Origin: an uncultured Bacteroidales bacterium | GTDB taxonomy: Bacteria; Bacteroidota; Bacteroidia; Bacteroidales; Bacteroidaceae | DNA: 12,180 bases | Direction of reading: 5' to 3' | Assembly: GCA_937876995.1 (NCBI GenBank) | Contig: CALEFD010000055.1 | Coordinates: 1-12,180, forward strand | Part shown: positions 1 through 6,714 of the stretch, piece after piece | Layout: every line of letters starts with the position of its first letter | How positions within the stretch are numbered: position 1 is the stretch's first letter | Translations under genes and position numbers: made by a program | Notes under the pieces: generated by a model | The model's database searches: none | What the model was told of the DNA's origin: nothing | The model's input: the letters and a program-made list of their open reading frames with translations, nothing else

Positions 1-202
1 GAAAACCATACTGACCATTAATTACATCAGTCTGCGAATAGTTGTTAATTACACCATTAAGTGTAACTGAAAATGGAGTAACATCGGTCGCAACTCCGGT
101 CACAACATCATCAAGCTTTGAACCCTGACCATCGTTAGGTTCATGGTTACAAGCTGAAAAAACCAACAAAAAATATATAGATAATATTTTAATCTTTTTC
201 AT
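1..202 (-). CDS. Partial lipoprotein, N-terminus only, with fibronectin-III-like segment
   Basis: Only the first 67 codons lie in the window; the gene continues beyond base 1. The ATG at 202 opens a typical lipoprotein signal: two lysines after Met1, a hydrophobic core at about residues 6-15, and the lipobox FSAC with Cys18 as the likely lipidated residue. A short polar linker follows. The segment from about residue 35 (VTGVATDVTPFSVTLNGVI, later QYGF) resembles the start of the fibronectin-III-like repeats common in Bacteroidota surface lipoproteins (inference from pattern). It starts 68 bases after the stop of the preceding lipoprotein gene, on the same strand, so co-transcription is plausible. 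Its function cannot be assigned. Being a gene start and a lipoprotein is well supported; the domain call is tentative. Confidence 0.78.
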   Translation of the reverse strand, partial: MKKIKILSIYFLLVFSACNHEPNDGQGSKLDDVVTGVATDVTPFSVTLNGVINNYSQTDVINGQYGF

Positions 203-270
203 ATCTATCATTTTTTAAAATAATATTTACATTATATTATAAGGGTAATACAACAATTTACCTTGTTCTA

Positions 271-1206
271 TTATTCTACGATTGTCTTATACGCATATCC
301 AACGCCATCATAACAACTAGTATTATATTCATCATATCTCAGAGGTACCGTAGGTAGTTGTAGTGATGAATACCCCATTCCTATTGAGACTGCACAACAA
401 ACCTTTAGATGTTCATTATGAAAAGCATATATATTATTCCTATATACGAGATTTAACGAACTTGGTAAATCTGGCTCATATTCAACAATACCTACATCCT
501 CTATTTCAAAAACTCTTATAGATGTTGTATTACCATCCGAATCTTCACCTTCGTATGTATGATAATTCCCATATATACTCCAACAAACATCATAATAATA
601 AGTATTTCCACCTACAGTCACATAAACAGATTCTCTGTTGCTCGCTAAAGAATTACTTTCGCTCCTAGTCAAATTAGTGCTATTTCTTACAAAATTATAC
701 TTTTGTGAGATTAAATTAAATAGTACATTGTCGTACTCCATTTCGCCGGTAAAACGATTAAAGAGACCTATTGTTTTTATAGTTTCTCCTCTATAGTTCC
801 ACGTAAGTTCTCTAATTACAAGATTTTTTCGATTATCTAATAAACTATCTACGTACGAACGCAAATACTCATATTTAAAATGAATAGTTGATGTATCTGA
901 TTTTATAAAATCTAAATTTTCTAACTTCATGAATTTTAAATCACGACTATAAACTGGATAGCAATTATAGTCACTGTTGAAAAATGTTTCAATGTCAATT
1001 TTCTGCGATGTACTAAGTTCTGTGTTTTTTACTAAGGTTAAACCGCTCTTAGTCAATATCTCATTACTATCACTTAAAAAAGAGGCAATACTTTTTTCCG
1101 GTGACATAGAAAAATCTTCTAAACCCAATACATCCAATCCATAATCGGAAGTACACGAGCACAACATAATGATTGTTGTGCAAAAACTTAAAAACACTTT
1201 TTTCAT
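271..1206 (-). CDS. Hypothetical lipoprotein, 311 aa, unrecognised family
   Basis: I do not recognise this protein. The start is placed at ATG 1206 because it begins directly with a lipoprotein signal: MKK, a hydrophobic stretch, then LCSC with Cys18 as the likely lipidated residue. The upstream in-frame ATG at 1248 would add 14 residues in front of the signal and overlap the end of the preceding gene. The mature protein is polar, with a mixed N-terminal half (residues 35-170) and a Tyr/Cys-rich C-terminal part (about 193-311) that looks beta-rich. That part holds cysteines at 208, 270, 271 and 298, which could form disulfides outside the cytoplasm. No catalytic motif is visible. It begins 32 bases after the stop of the transglutaminase-like gene, so the two are probably co-transcribed and may act together at the cell surface (inference). 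Confidence 0.8.
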   Translation of the reverse strand: MKKVFLSFCTTIIMLCSCTSDYGLDVLGLEDFSMSPEKSIASFLSDSNEILTKSGLTLVKNTELSTSQKIDIETFFNSDYNCYPVYSRDLKFMKLENLDFIKSDTSTIHFKYEYLRSYVDSLLDNRKNLVIRELTWNYRGETIKTIGLFNRFTGEMEYDNVLFNLISQKYNFVRNSTNLTRSESNSLASNRESVYVTVGGNTYYYDVCWSIYGNYHTYEGEDSDGNTTSIRVFEIEDVGIVEYEPDLPSSLNLVYRNNIYAFHNEHLKVCCAVSIGMGYSSLQLPTVPLRYDEYNTSCYDGVGYAYKTIVE

Positions 1207-1238
1207 ATTCTGTCTATTTAAATTAATAATTATCATTT

Positions 1239-3182
1239 TTACCACCACTCTATTTTGCCATTCTCCAAAATAACAAATGGACGTTCATCCCAACCTCGTG
1301 TATGATTGGAAAGCCACATCAAAGCACCTTTCGGAATGTCATTGTATTGAAGTCTGTTGTCAGTGGCAATAGTTGTTCCGGCACTAATCCAACCACCTAC
1401 ACCATCCCAATACTTTAACTCATATTCATCACCGGGAAGTATGTCGTTTTCATCACTACGTGGTACTATGCGTATGTATGATATCTCTGTAGGTTTACCA
1501 AAGTCCATTCCTACCCAGTTGTCATTTTCCACCGTCGTTTCAAAATTGGTCAGTCTGTCACCATCAAAGGCTTTTGAGGCCTCTGCTGATGTTGCATTGC
1601 TGCAATAGATGTAATTACCTTTTATATCGGTTGTATCATTAGTGAAGAATGATAACTCTGCTATACTTCCGTAGGTACCGTCTGATGACAGGTAACGCCA
1701 ATATCTGTTTTTCTTGGTGGTTTCTAATGTTATAATATCAGGGATATCGGTACTTGTGATTTCATAAACTGTGGTTGTATTTTTAAATTGTGGGTTATCG
1801 GAACATTGTATTTTACCACCAAGTATTCTGTTACGCATCTTGGCTACGTTATTTGATTCATAATACTTGCGTTTAAGTGTTACTGTTTCTTTGGTGTGCC
1901 AATCTAAATCTATATATCTGATTTCGCCTATTTTGGTTATAACAAATGGTTTGGAGGCAGGTATAAGTTGATTGCCGTCATACACTAAAATCAAATATAG
2001 GACGTTACGTCCCATCTTATCGAATTTTGCAACTCCGTTTTCTATGTTTCCATAATCAACAACAGTCCAATCTATGTTTTTACCATTGAATGTGGCTATA
2101 TAGGCATACTTCTCTACAGGCGTTATATCTTTAAACAATTCTATCTCAACATCGGTTGTTCTGAAATATTTATCGGTTATATCGTGTTGACATAAATCAA
2201 AGGGATATTTATATGCTGATTCGTTCTTATAGACTACACGCTCTCTGTTTATGGCATACTTGCGTCTATAGACTTTGGGAATGCGCTTATCATGAAAGAA
2301 TGACCAACCGGGTACGGAGCTTACATCCCATTCTGCATGAAGTTCTTCACCCCTATCGCTAAGTATGGTGTACCATGTATGACCTGCTCTATAACGGCCC
2401 CAATAAGGGGTCTCATCTATTACAGCAGGTAAACCTACACTACGATATGTAAGTACCGCCAGATTTACGTAGTCTTCGCACCTACCAAAGGTTTGTTTGT
2501 GTAATAAATCGGCAGACAAAAGAGGATAACCACTATTATTATACATTCCTAAGGGTTTGACTTTACTTATAATGTTGTTTCGTACGGCATCAAGGGTGTA
2601 ATAGGTTGTGCCATATTGGTCATCGTCAACTACCATATTTGTAATGGCATCGCCAAAATAATTTGAAAGTGTGTCACGCCATGAATCTAAGTTCTGAAGT
2701 TCAACTGCTTTATAGGGAAGAAGCCACTCGCAAAAATCATCAAACGTTAAATGGGACGCCCATTCGAAGGTTTTCCACTTTTCGAAGGCATCATCAATGT
2801 TATGTATTAAGAAGTCCGATGTAATCACTTTTACATCGGGGATGGTCCGGTGTTCTAAACCCAGAAATTGTTTTTCAGAAATACTTAATAGAGAATCTCT
2901 TTGTTCCTTTGGAGTTAAATTGGATGTGATGATTTTATAAGCCAATTCATAATAGCGGTTTATATCTTCACCTTGATACGAGTAATGAGCCGGCATATTC
3001 TCTATTAGAAACTTTGCTGCAGCAAGTTTTTCAGGATCATCTTTGTAATACTCTAACACCTGTTCTAATTGAGGCCTGTTACGACCGGCAGAGATTAAAG
3101 CATACTCCAAATAATCAACATTGTTTTTACAACTGCAAAATAATGAAATAAGTATAAATGAAATATAAAACAACCTCTTCAT
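1239..3182 (-). CDS. Transglutaminase-like lipoprotein with discoidin-like C-terminus
   Basis: A 647-residue predicted lipoprotein: MKR, a hydrophobic core, then FCSC with Cys18 as the likely lipid anchor. Residues 30-200 are mostly helical and charged. The transglutaminase-like core (papain-like fold) is at about 220-290. Cys235 sits in FGRCEDYVNLAVLTYRSVGLP, His268 in AGHTWYTIL and Asp286 in EWDVSS; these match a Cys-His-Asp triad in order and context, so the enzyme may be active as a peptidase, amidase or transferase. A beta-rich linker (about 340-430) follows. The C-terminus ends with YWRYLSSDGTYGSIAELSFF (494-513) and a discoidin-like segment at about 520-625 with AFDGD, WVGMDFG and PGDEYELKYW, a possible glycan-binding unit. 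The substrate is unknown. This architecture is familiar from Bacteroidota secreted proteins. It starts 78 bases after the DUF3244-like gene. Confidence 0.85.
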   Translation of the reverse strand: MKRLFYISFILISLFCSCKNNVDYLEYALISAGRNRPQLEQVLEYYKDDPEKLAAAKFLIENMPAHYSYQGEDINRYYELAYKIITSNLTPKEQRDSLLSISEKQFLGLEHRTIPDVKVITSDFLIHNIDDAFEKWKTFEWASHLTFDDFCEWLLPYKAVELQNLDSWRDTLSNYFGDAITNMVVDDDQYGTTYYTLDAVRNNIISKVKPLGMYNNSGYPLLSADLLHKQTFGRCEDYVNLAVLTYRSVGLPAVIDETPYWGRYRAGHTWYTILSDRGEELHAEWDVSSVPGWSFFHDKRIPKVYRRKYAINRERVVYKNESAYKYPFDLCQHDITDKYFRTTDVEIELFKDITPVEKYAYIATFNGKNIDWTVVDYGNIENGVAKFDKMGRNVLYLILVYDGNQLIPASKPFVITKIGEIRYIDLDWHTKETVTLKRKYYESNNVAKMRNRILGGKIQCSDNPQFKNTTTVYEITSTDIPDIITLETTKKNRYWRYLSSDGTYGSIAELSFFTNDTTDIKGNYIYCSNATSAEASKAFDGDRLTNFETTVENDNWVGMDFGKPTEISYIRIVPRSDENDILPGDEYELKYWDGVGGWISAGTTIATDNRLQYNDIPKGALMWLSNHTRGWDERPFVILENGKIEWW

Positions 3183-3205
3183 AAACTATTAGGGTTTCAT
3201 TATAA

Positions 3206-3226
3206 GCAATATATAATCTATATTGC
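3206..3226. repeat. Short inverted repeat upstream of the transglutaminase-like gene
   Basis: GCAATATA and TATATTGC form perfect 8-base arms around a 5-base spacer, in the 78-base gap before the start codon at 3182. No T-tract follows on the minus strand, so it is not a good intrinsic terminator. It could be an operator or a leader hairpin. In such AT-rich DNA it could also arise by chance. Confidence 0.3.
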
Positions 3227-3260
3227 AACATTTTTCATAATTATTTACTTCATTTTGGTA

Positions 3261-3623
3261 TTAATACAATTCAAATTCACCTACCCACCAACAATCATAC
3301 GCATATATATATAGGTAGTACGAACCGCTTGGAAGTGTTGACAAATCTACCTGAACAGATGATGATGCGGGATAAGTTTGGTCAAAAACAACACATTCTT
3401 CGGCATTCTCAATTACGATTCGAGAAGTAGTTTGGATTGGAATATCCACAGATAACAAATCTGCTTCAACATGAACTACTATATCCGCTACCACAGAACG
3501 AGACTTACCATCATCTCCACCTGGAATAGGTTCATTACCTTTCCAATTATCACTATTATCTGCAGAAACACTTGCTGAAGTAAACATCATCAGTAACACT
3601 AAAAAGAAACATTTAATCTTCAT
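3261..3623 (-). CDS. Small secreted DUF3244-like protein
   Basis: A 120-residue exported protein. The start is set at ATG 3623 because it opens with a clean signal peptide: MKIK, a hydrophobic core at residues 5-14, and probable signal peptidase I cleavage after SVSA (residue 21). An upstream ATG at 3647 would only add eight polar residues in front of the signal. The mature part has a Gly/Pro/Asp-rich linker (about 28-42). It is followed by alternating beta strands ending in LSTLPSGSYYLYIYAYD and GEFELY, the typical close of the small beta-sandwich DUF3244 proteins of Bacteroidales. The biochemical role of that family is not established. The gene lies downstream of the ATPase terminators with its own promoter-like box, and upstream of three lipoprotein genes, so a role at the cell envelope is likely (inference). 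Confidence 0.8.
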   Translation of the reverse strand: MKIKCFFLVLLMMFTSASVSADNSDNWKGNEPIPGGDDGKSRSVVADIVVHVEADLLSVDIPIQTTSRIVIENAEECVVFDQTYPASSSVQVDLSTLPSGSYYLYIYAYDCWWVGEFELY

Positions 3624-3661
3624 TTTCTCAAATTTAAGATTGAACAATTAATTTAACACTG

Positions 3662-3669
3662 CAAAGTAA
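3662..3669 (-). promoter_or_regulatory. Candidate -7 box for the DUF3244-like gene
   Basis: On the minus strand the box reads TTACTTTG followed by C, a near match to the Bacteroides -7 consensus TAnnTTTG (second base differs). A TTTG lies 22 bases further upstream, inside the T-tract of the preceding terminator, and could act as the -33 element. The box ends 38 bases before the start codon at 3623, giving a leader of about 30 bases. An identical box stands at the same distance from atpE. Confidence 0.4.
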
Positions 3670-3692
3670 AATAAAAAAATCTTTGAAAAATC

Positions 3693-3723
3693 AAAAAACG
3701 AGCGTAACAATTTGTTACGCTCG
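3693..3723 (-). terminator. Second intrinsic terminator of the ATPase operon
   Basis: Arms at 3699-3710 and 3712-3723 (CGAGCGTAACAA and its exact complement) form a perfect GC-containing stem. Read on the minus strand it is followed at once by TTTTTTG and a further T-rich stretch. It lies downstream of the K gene and of another terminator. On the plus strand no T-tract follows, so it acts in the minus direction. Confidence 0.85.
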
Positions 3724-3750
3724 CTAAACACAACAATATCAAATAGATAC

Positions 3751-3785
3751 AAAAACAGGCAGAAACACTAAAGTGTTGCTGCCTG
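3751..3785 (-). terminator. First intrinsic terminator of the ATPase operon
   Basis: Outer arms CAGGCAG (3756-3762) and CTGCCTG (3779-3785), one mismatch, then inner arms AACACT (3764-3769) and AGTGTT (3772-3777) around a two-base loop. On the minus strand the hairpin is followed by TTTTTG. It begins 19 bases after the K stop codon, the expected place for operon termination. Confidence 0.85.
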
Positions 3786-3804
3786 CCCTATTAAAGTATT
3801 AAAA

Positions 3805-4257
3805 TTAGAGTGCTGAACCCATCAGGAAGACACCTGCCAATGCTACAATAGCATAAAGTTCCGGGAATACTGCCAGAATAAGAGTCTTACTGAATACGTC
3901 GTGGCCCTGTGCTATACCGGCAATACCGTTTGCACAAACCTGACCCTGACGGATAGCTGAAAACAGACCTACCAAACCAAGAGCCAAACCACCACCAAAT
4001 ACAGAACATGCCTGCAATGTAGTGATACTGTCTGTCAACACACCAAACATATTGGCAAAGATAAAGTAACCTGCAAAACCGTACAAACCCTGTGTACCAG
4101 GAAGAGCTGTCAATACGATAAAGTTACCAAACTTATCAACTTTTTTAAGTGCGCCAACTGCTGCATTACCTGAAATGGTAACACCGTATGCACTACCAAT
4201 ACCTGAAAGGCCAATCATTAAGGCCACGCCAATATAGGCTAAAAGTAAATTTGACAT
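3805..4257 (-). CDS. atpK: V/A-type ATPase subunit K (proteolipid, rotor ring)
   Basis: A 150-residue membrane protein with four predicted helices (about 4-26, 46-72, 83-103 and 124-148): a fused double hairpin like Enterococcus hirae NtpK. It forms the membrane rotor ring that carries ions past subunit I. The ion site is visible. Helix 2 has LPGTQGLYG with Leu52, Thr55 and Gln56; helix 3 ends with Gln104 in IRQGQV; helix 4 carries the essential carboxylate Glu133 in FPELYAI. These correspond to the E. hirae Na+ ligands Leu61, Thr64, Gln65, Gln110 and Glu139, with the same 29-residue Gln-to-Glu spacing. Na+ coupling is therefore predicted (inference). Only one carboxylate is present per double hairpin. 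It is the last gene of the operon, 37 bases after subunit I, and is followed by two terminators. Confidence 0.96.
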   Translation of the reverse strand: MSNLLLAYIGVALMIGLSGIGSAYGVTISGNAAVGALKKVDKFGNFIVLTALPGTQGLYGFAGYFIFANMFGVLTDSITTLQACSVFGGGLALGLVGLFSAIRQGQVCANGIAGIAQGHDVFSKTLILAVFPELYAIVALAGVFLMGSAL

Positions 4258-4294
4258 AATTGTTTATTTAATTGTTATTTGTTAATACTCAAAA

Positions 4295-6088
4295 TTATTT
4301 TGAAAATGGTTTGTATTCTACACCTCCACCTTCGTATCCGGCATTCTTAAAGAACTCCACAAAAGTAAGACGCATAGGGTGTACTATTGCACCAAGAATA
4401 TTCATAAAGATATTCAAAGCGTGACCTATAGCAAAAATCAGTGCTGTTACTATAAATCCTACAATAGGAATATCCGGGCTCATACCAACTGCCATACTGT
4501 TAAATACGTTTGCCAATATACCGCCTGATAATCCAAGCGCAAACAGACGTACGTATGAAAGAACATCGCCCAATAGTCCGGTAGCCATGTTATAGGTGTC
4601 CCACAGACCTAAACCTATGTTCAGCAGAGGGTTTTTGCCAGGACTGTTCAGTAGGAATATGCCTATACCTGATATTGCTAACAGCGCAATTATGATAGGA
4701 TTACTGAAATCTACTTTCAGCAGTACTGCCACAATTACAGTAAGTAGCAACACTATCCATCCTATAGTACTGATAGCATTCTTAAATCCGCATTGAATAG
4801 TTAGATTTACCGCCTTTATTATCATACCAAAGAGTATCTGCACTACACCTATACACAGCGATACTGTAAACATAGTTGAGTTATCTGTATAGAGCAACTC
4901 TTTCATATTCTGAATAAACGGTATATCTATGTCATAGATACTGAATCCAAAGAACGAACCAGACAGTGTACCGCACAAAATAGTACTTGCGCCAAACAGC
5001 ACAACCAACCATTTTGAGAAGTTTGGATTGATAAGCTGGAATAGTTTGGTAAAGATTGGTAATCCCACAATCATCAGCAACCCGTAGCCCATATCTCCCA
5101 AACATAGTCCAAAGAACAACATAAAGAATGGTGCAAAGAAGAGTGTCAAATCCAATTCCTGATATGTAGGCAACATATAAAGTTTGGTCAATGGCTCAAA
5201 CAACTTTGCAAACTTATTGTTCTTTAGCTGAATAGGGATATTATCTTCCGGTGTTGGATCTTCTATATCGAACAATACCTGTAGATTCTTTAGCTCAGAG
5301 CTTACTGAATCCACTTTCTCTGCCGGTACCCAACCTTCTAAGAGAATAAGTTTATCGTCAACAACAGATTCTCCAGATAGTTTCACCTTACCAAAGTTTA
5401 TACTGCTATCTAATGCAGCTTTAGCTTCTGATAACACCTCTTCTGCATATCCGGCAACACTCTGTGCTGTTTGCAGATTCTCCTTAAGCAGTTGTTCCAC
5501 TTTTGCAGTTTCACTCTCTATTTCGCTTAACGAAGATTCCGGTAACTGACACAACTCTGCATCAATATCCACCACTTTGTTTAGCGGAGTGATAGTTACA
5601 AAACAGATTTTTTGCTTGTCAGAATATATCTCTATAGCATTATATTCATCTACCCACTCCTGTTTGAAAGATTTCAAAGGAGATGTAAAGAATTTTATTA
5701 CATACCCTGCTCTATTCAAACGTTGTATAGACTCACCAGAAAAATCGCCCCATACCTGCAACTGCTGTGCATCTCTGTTTAGAGATTGCAGTTTCTGCTC
5801 TAGTACTTGCTTATTAGCAACATACTTTTCGTAAACAGCAAGTATCTCTTCTGCCGATTTTCTTTCCGCACCTGCTTTTACCTGCTTGTCTGCAAGTTTT
5901 TGCAGTTCGTCCATTGCATTCTGATAACGCTGCATAAGCCTCACGCTCTCTTGAAGAGATTCGTCGGATAGTACACCCTCTTGTTTTTCAACTACATGTA
6001 CTATACCCAGATTACGCAGATGTTCCAAGAACTCTTCGTAGCCTTTATGGAATGCCAAAAAGGATATTTTTTTCATCTTTGTAATCAT
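4295..6088 (-). CDS. atpI: V/A-type ATPase subunit I (membrane stator, a-subunit)
   Basis: At 597 residues this is the stator that holds the ion half-channels and binds the peripheral stalk. Residues 1-290 are a soluble arm with two coiled-coil stretches (about 45-112 and 185-228). Residues 310-575 contain about seven to eight membrane helices. The key arginine is Arg514 in VLSYVRLFALGL, matching the conserved arginine of the a/I subunit that faces the rotor glutamate. A late helix carries GHALN and IVHPMRL, usual for the family. The start at 6088 is preferred over Met5, because it lies two bases after the subunit D stop and has a strong ribosome-binding site; the MITKMKK opening also resembles relatives. 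Length is slightly below the usual 620-660 of archaeal members, the soluble arm being compact. Confidence 0.96.
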   Translation of the reverse strand: MITKMKKISFLAFHKGYEEFLEHLRNLGIVHVVEKQEGVLSDESLQESVRLMQRYQNAMDELQKLADKQVKAGAERKSAEEILAVYEKYVANKQVLEQKLQSLNRDAQQLQVWGDFSGESIQRLNRAGYVIKFFTSPLKSFKQEWVDEYNAIEIYSDKQKICFVTITPLNKVVDIDAELCQLPESSLSEIESETAKVEQLLKENLQTAQSVAGYAEEVLSEAKAALDSSINFGKVKLSGESVVDDKLILLEGWVPAEKVDSVSSELKNLQVLFDIEDPTPEDNIPIQLKNNKFAKLFEPLTKLYMLPTYQELDLTLFFAPFFMLFFGLCLGDMGYGLLMIVGLPIFTKLFQLINPNFSKWLVVLFGASTILCGTLSGSFFGFSIYDIDIPFIQNMKELLYTDNSTMFTVSLCIGVVQILFGMIIKAVNLTIQCGFKNAISTIGWIVLLLTVIVAVLLKVDFSNPIIIALLAISGIGIFLLNSPGKNPLLNIGLGLWDTYNMATGLLGDVLSYVRLFALGLSGGILANVFNSMAVGMSPDIPIVGFIVTALIFAIGHALNIFMNILGAIVHPMRLTFVEFFKNAGYEGGGVEYKPFSK

Positions 6089-6090
6089 AG

Positions 6091-6705
6091 CTATGCCTCC
6101 TTATCTTCTTGTTCTGCACGTTTTTCAAGCAACGATTTAAGAATCTTCTGACTAGATTTAGACAGATTCTCTTCGTCCTCCATAAAACGCTTAATTTTAC
6201 GTATTGCATCTTCGTAACCCGGAATCTGTACCTTCTCAAAAAGATTTACTTTCTGAGTAGTCTTCTTCCTGGCCTTCTCAAGCAAATTAAGCTTAGCCTC
6301 TGTAAATTCACACAGAATAGCTGCCTTTGCCAAACTCTGTAAGATGCTTATTCCATCGTAATACCACCCCGGAGAATCAAACAGACTGAACTCCTTGATA
6401 TCGAACACAACATCTTCTAAAATTGGGATTCTGGTGCCTGCTATCTTCTTTACATCCATCTTTACATCTTTTATACTTACCAAAGATGTATTGAATTCGT
6501 TCCAAAGAGCAAACATTGAATCATATTGCGAAATACTGTTCTCAAGTTCTGCTTCCAGTGTGGCCAGTTCTTCTTTACAACGCTTTACCTCAACACGCAG
6601 TGCACTCTCCTTACTCTTAATAATAGGAAGAGTTCTTACGCGCACCTTCAACTGTTTCTCCAGTTGCTGAAGCGATGTTTTATTATATTGAAACTTTATT
6701 GCCAT
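6091..6705 (-). CDS. atpD: V/A-type ATPase subunit D (central rotor shaft)
   Basis: At 204 residues, the usual size for the family. Subunit D forms the long antiparallel helical pair that turns inside the A3B3 ring. The N-terminal helix (about 8-75) opens with KFQYNKTSLQQLEKQL, in which the NKT-L pattern is typical of D. A middle segment (about 80-125) includes SPGWYYDG. The C-terminal helix (about 125-200) is rich in Lys, Glu and Leu. It lies nine bases after subunit B and two bases before subunit I, in the expected B-D-I order. No separate F gene, the usual partner of D in the central stalk, is found in the window. The high charge and few aromatic residues fit a coiled coil. Confidence 0.94.
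   Translation of the reverse strand: MAIKFQYNKTSLQQLEKQLKVRVRTLPIIKSKESALRVEVKRCKEELATLEAELENSISQYDSMFALWNEFNTSLVSIKDVKMDVKKIAGTRIPILEDVVFDIKEFSLFDSPGWYYDGISILQSLAKAAILCEFTEAKLNLLEKARKKTTQKVNLFEKVQIPGYEDAIRKIKRFMEDEENLSKSSQKILKSLLEKRAEQEDKEA
6096..6102 (-). promoter_or_regulatory. Strong Shine-Dalgarno for subunit I
   Basis: AAGGAGG on the minus strand, seven bases before the ATG at 6088 and inside the last codons of the subunit D gene. It supports the upper start codon of subunit I. Bacteroidota genes usually lack such motifs, so it may serve reinitiation or tight coupling of the D and I genes. Confidence 0.6.
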
Positions 6706-6714
6706 ACAGAATTC

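Noticed and set aside
233..266. Weak hairpin between the two left-most lipoprotein genes (AAGGTAA with TTACCCTT on the minus strand)
   Set aside because: The stem is short and bulged and no T-tract follows, so it cannot be called a terminator.
1207..1248. N-terminal extension of the 311-residue lipoprotein to the ATG at 1248
   Set aside because: It would put 14 polar and hydrophobic residues before a good lipoprotein signal and overlap the end of the preceding gene.
1357..1608. Plus-strand 83-codon frame inside the transglutaminase-like gene
   Set aside because: It lies opposite the discoidin-like coding region, whose sequence is clearly conserved in type; there is no independent support.
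3624..3647. Upstream ATG for the DUF3244-like protein
   Set aside because: It would add eight residues in front of a clean signal peptide, and the start at 3623 fits the promoter-like box better.
6045..6239. Minus-strand 64-codon frame over the subunit D/I junction
   Set aside because: It is an out-of-frame shadow of two well-recognised genes, with Arg/Lys-rich nonsense composition.
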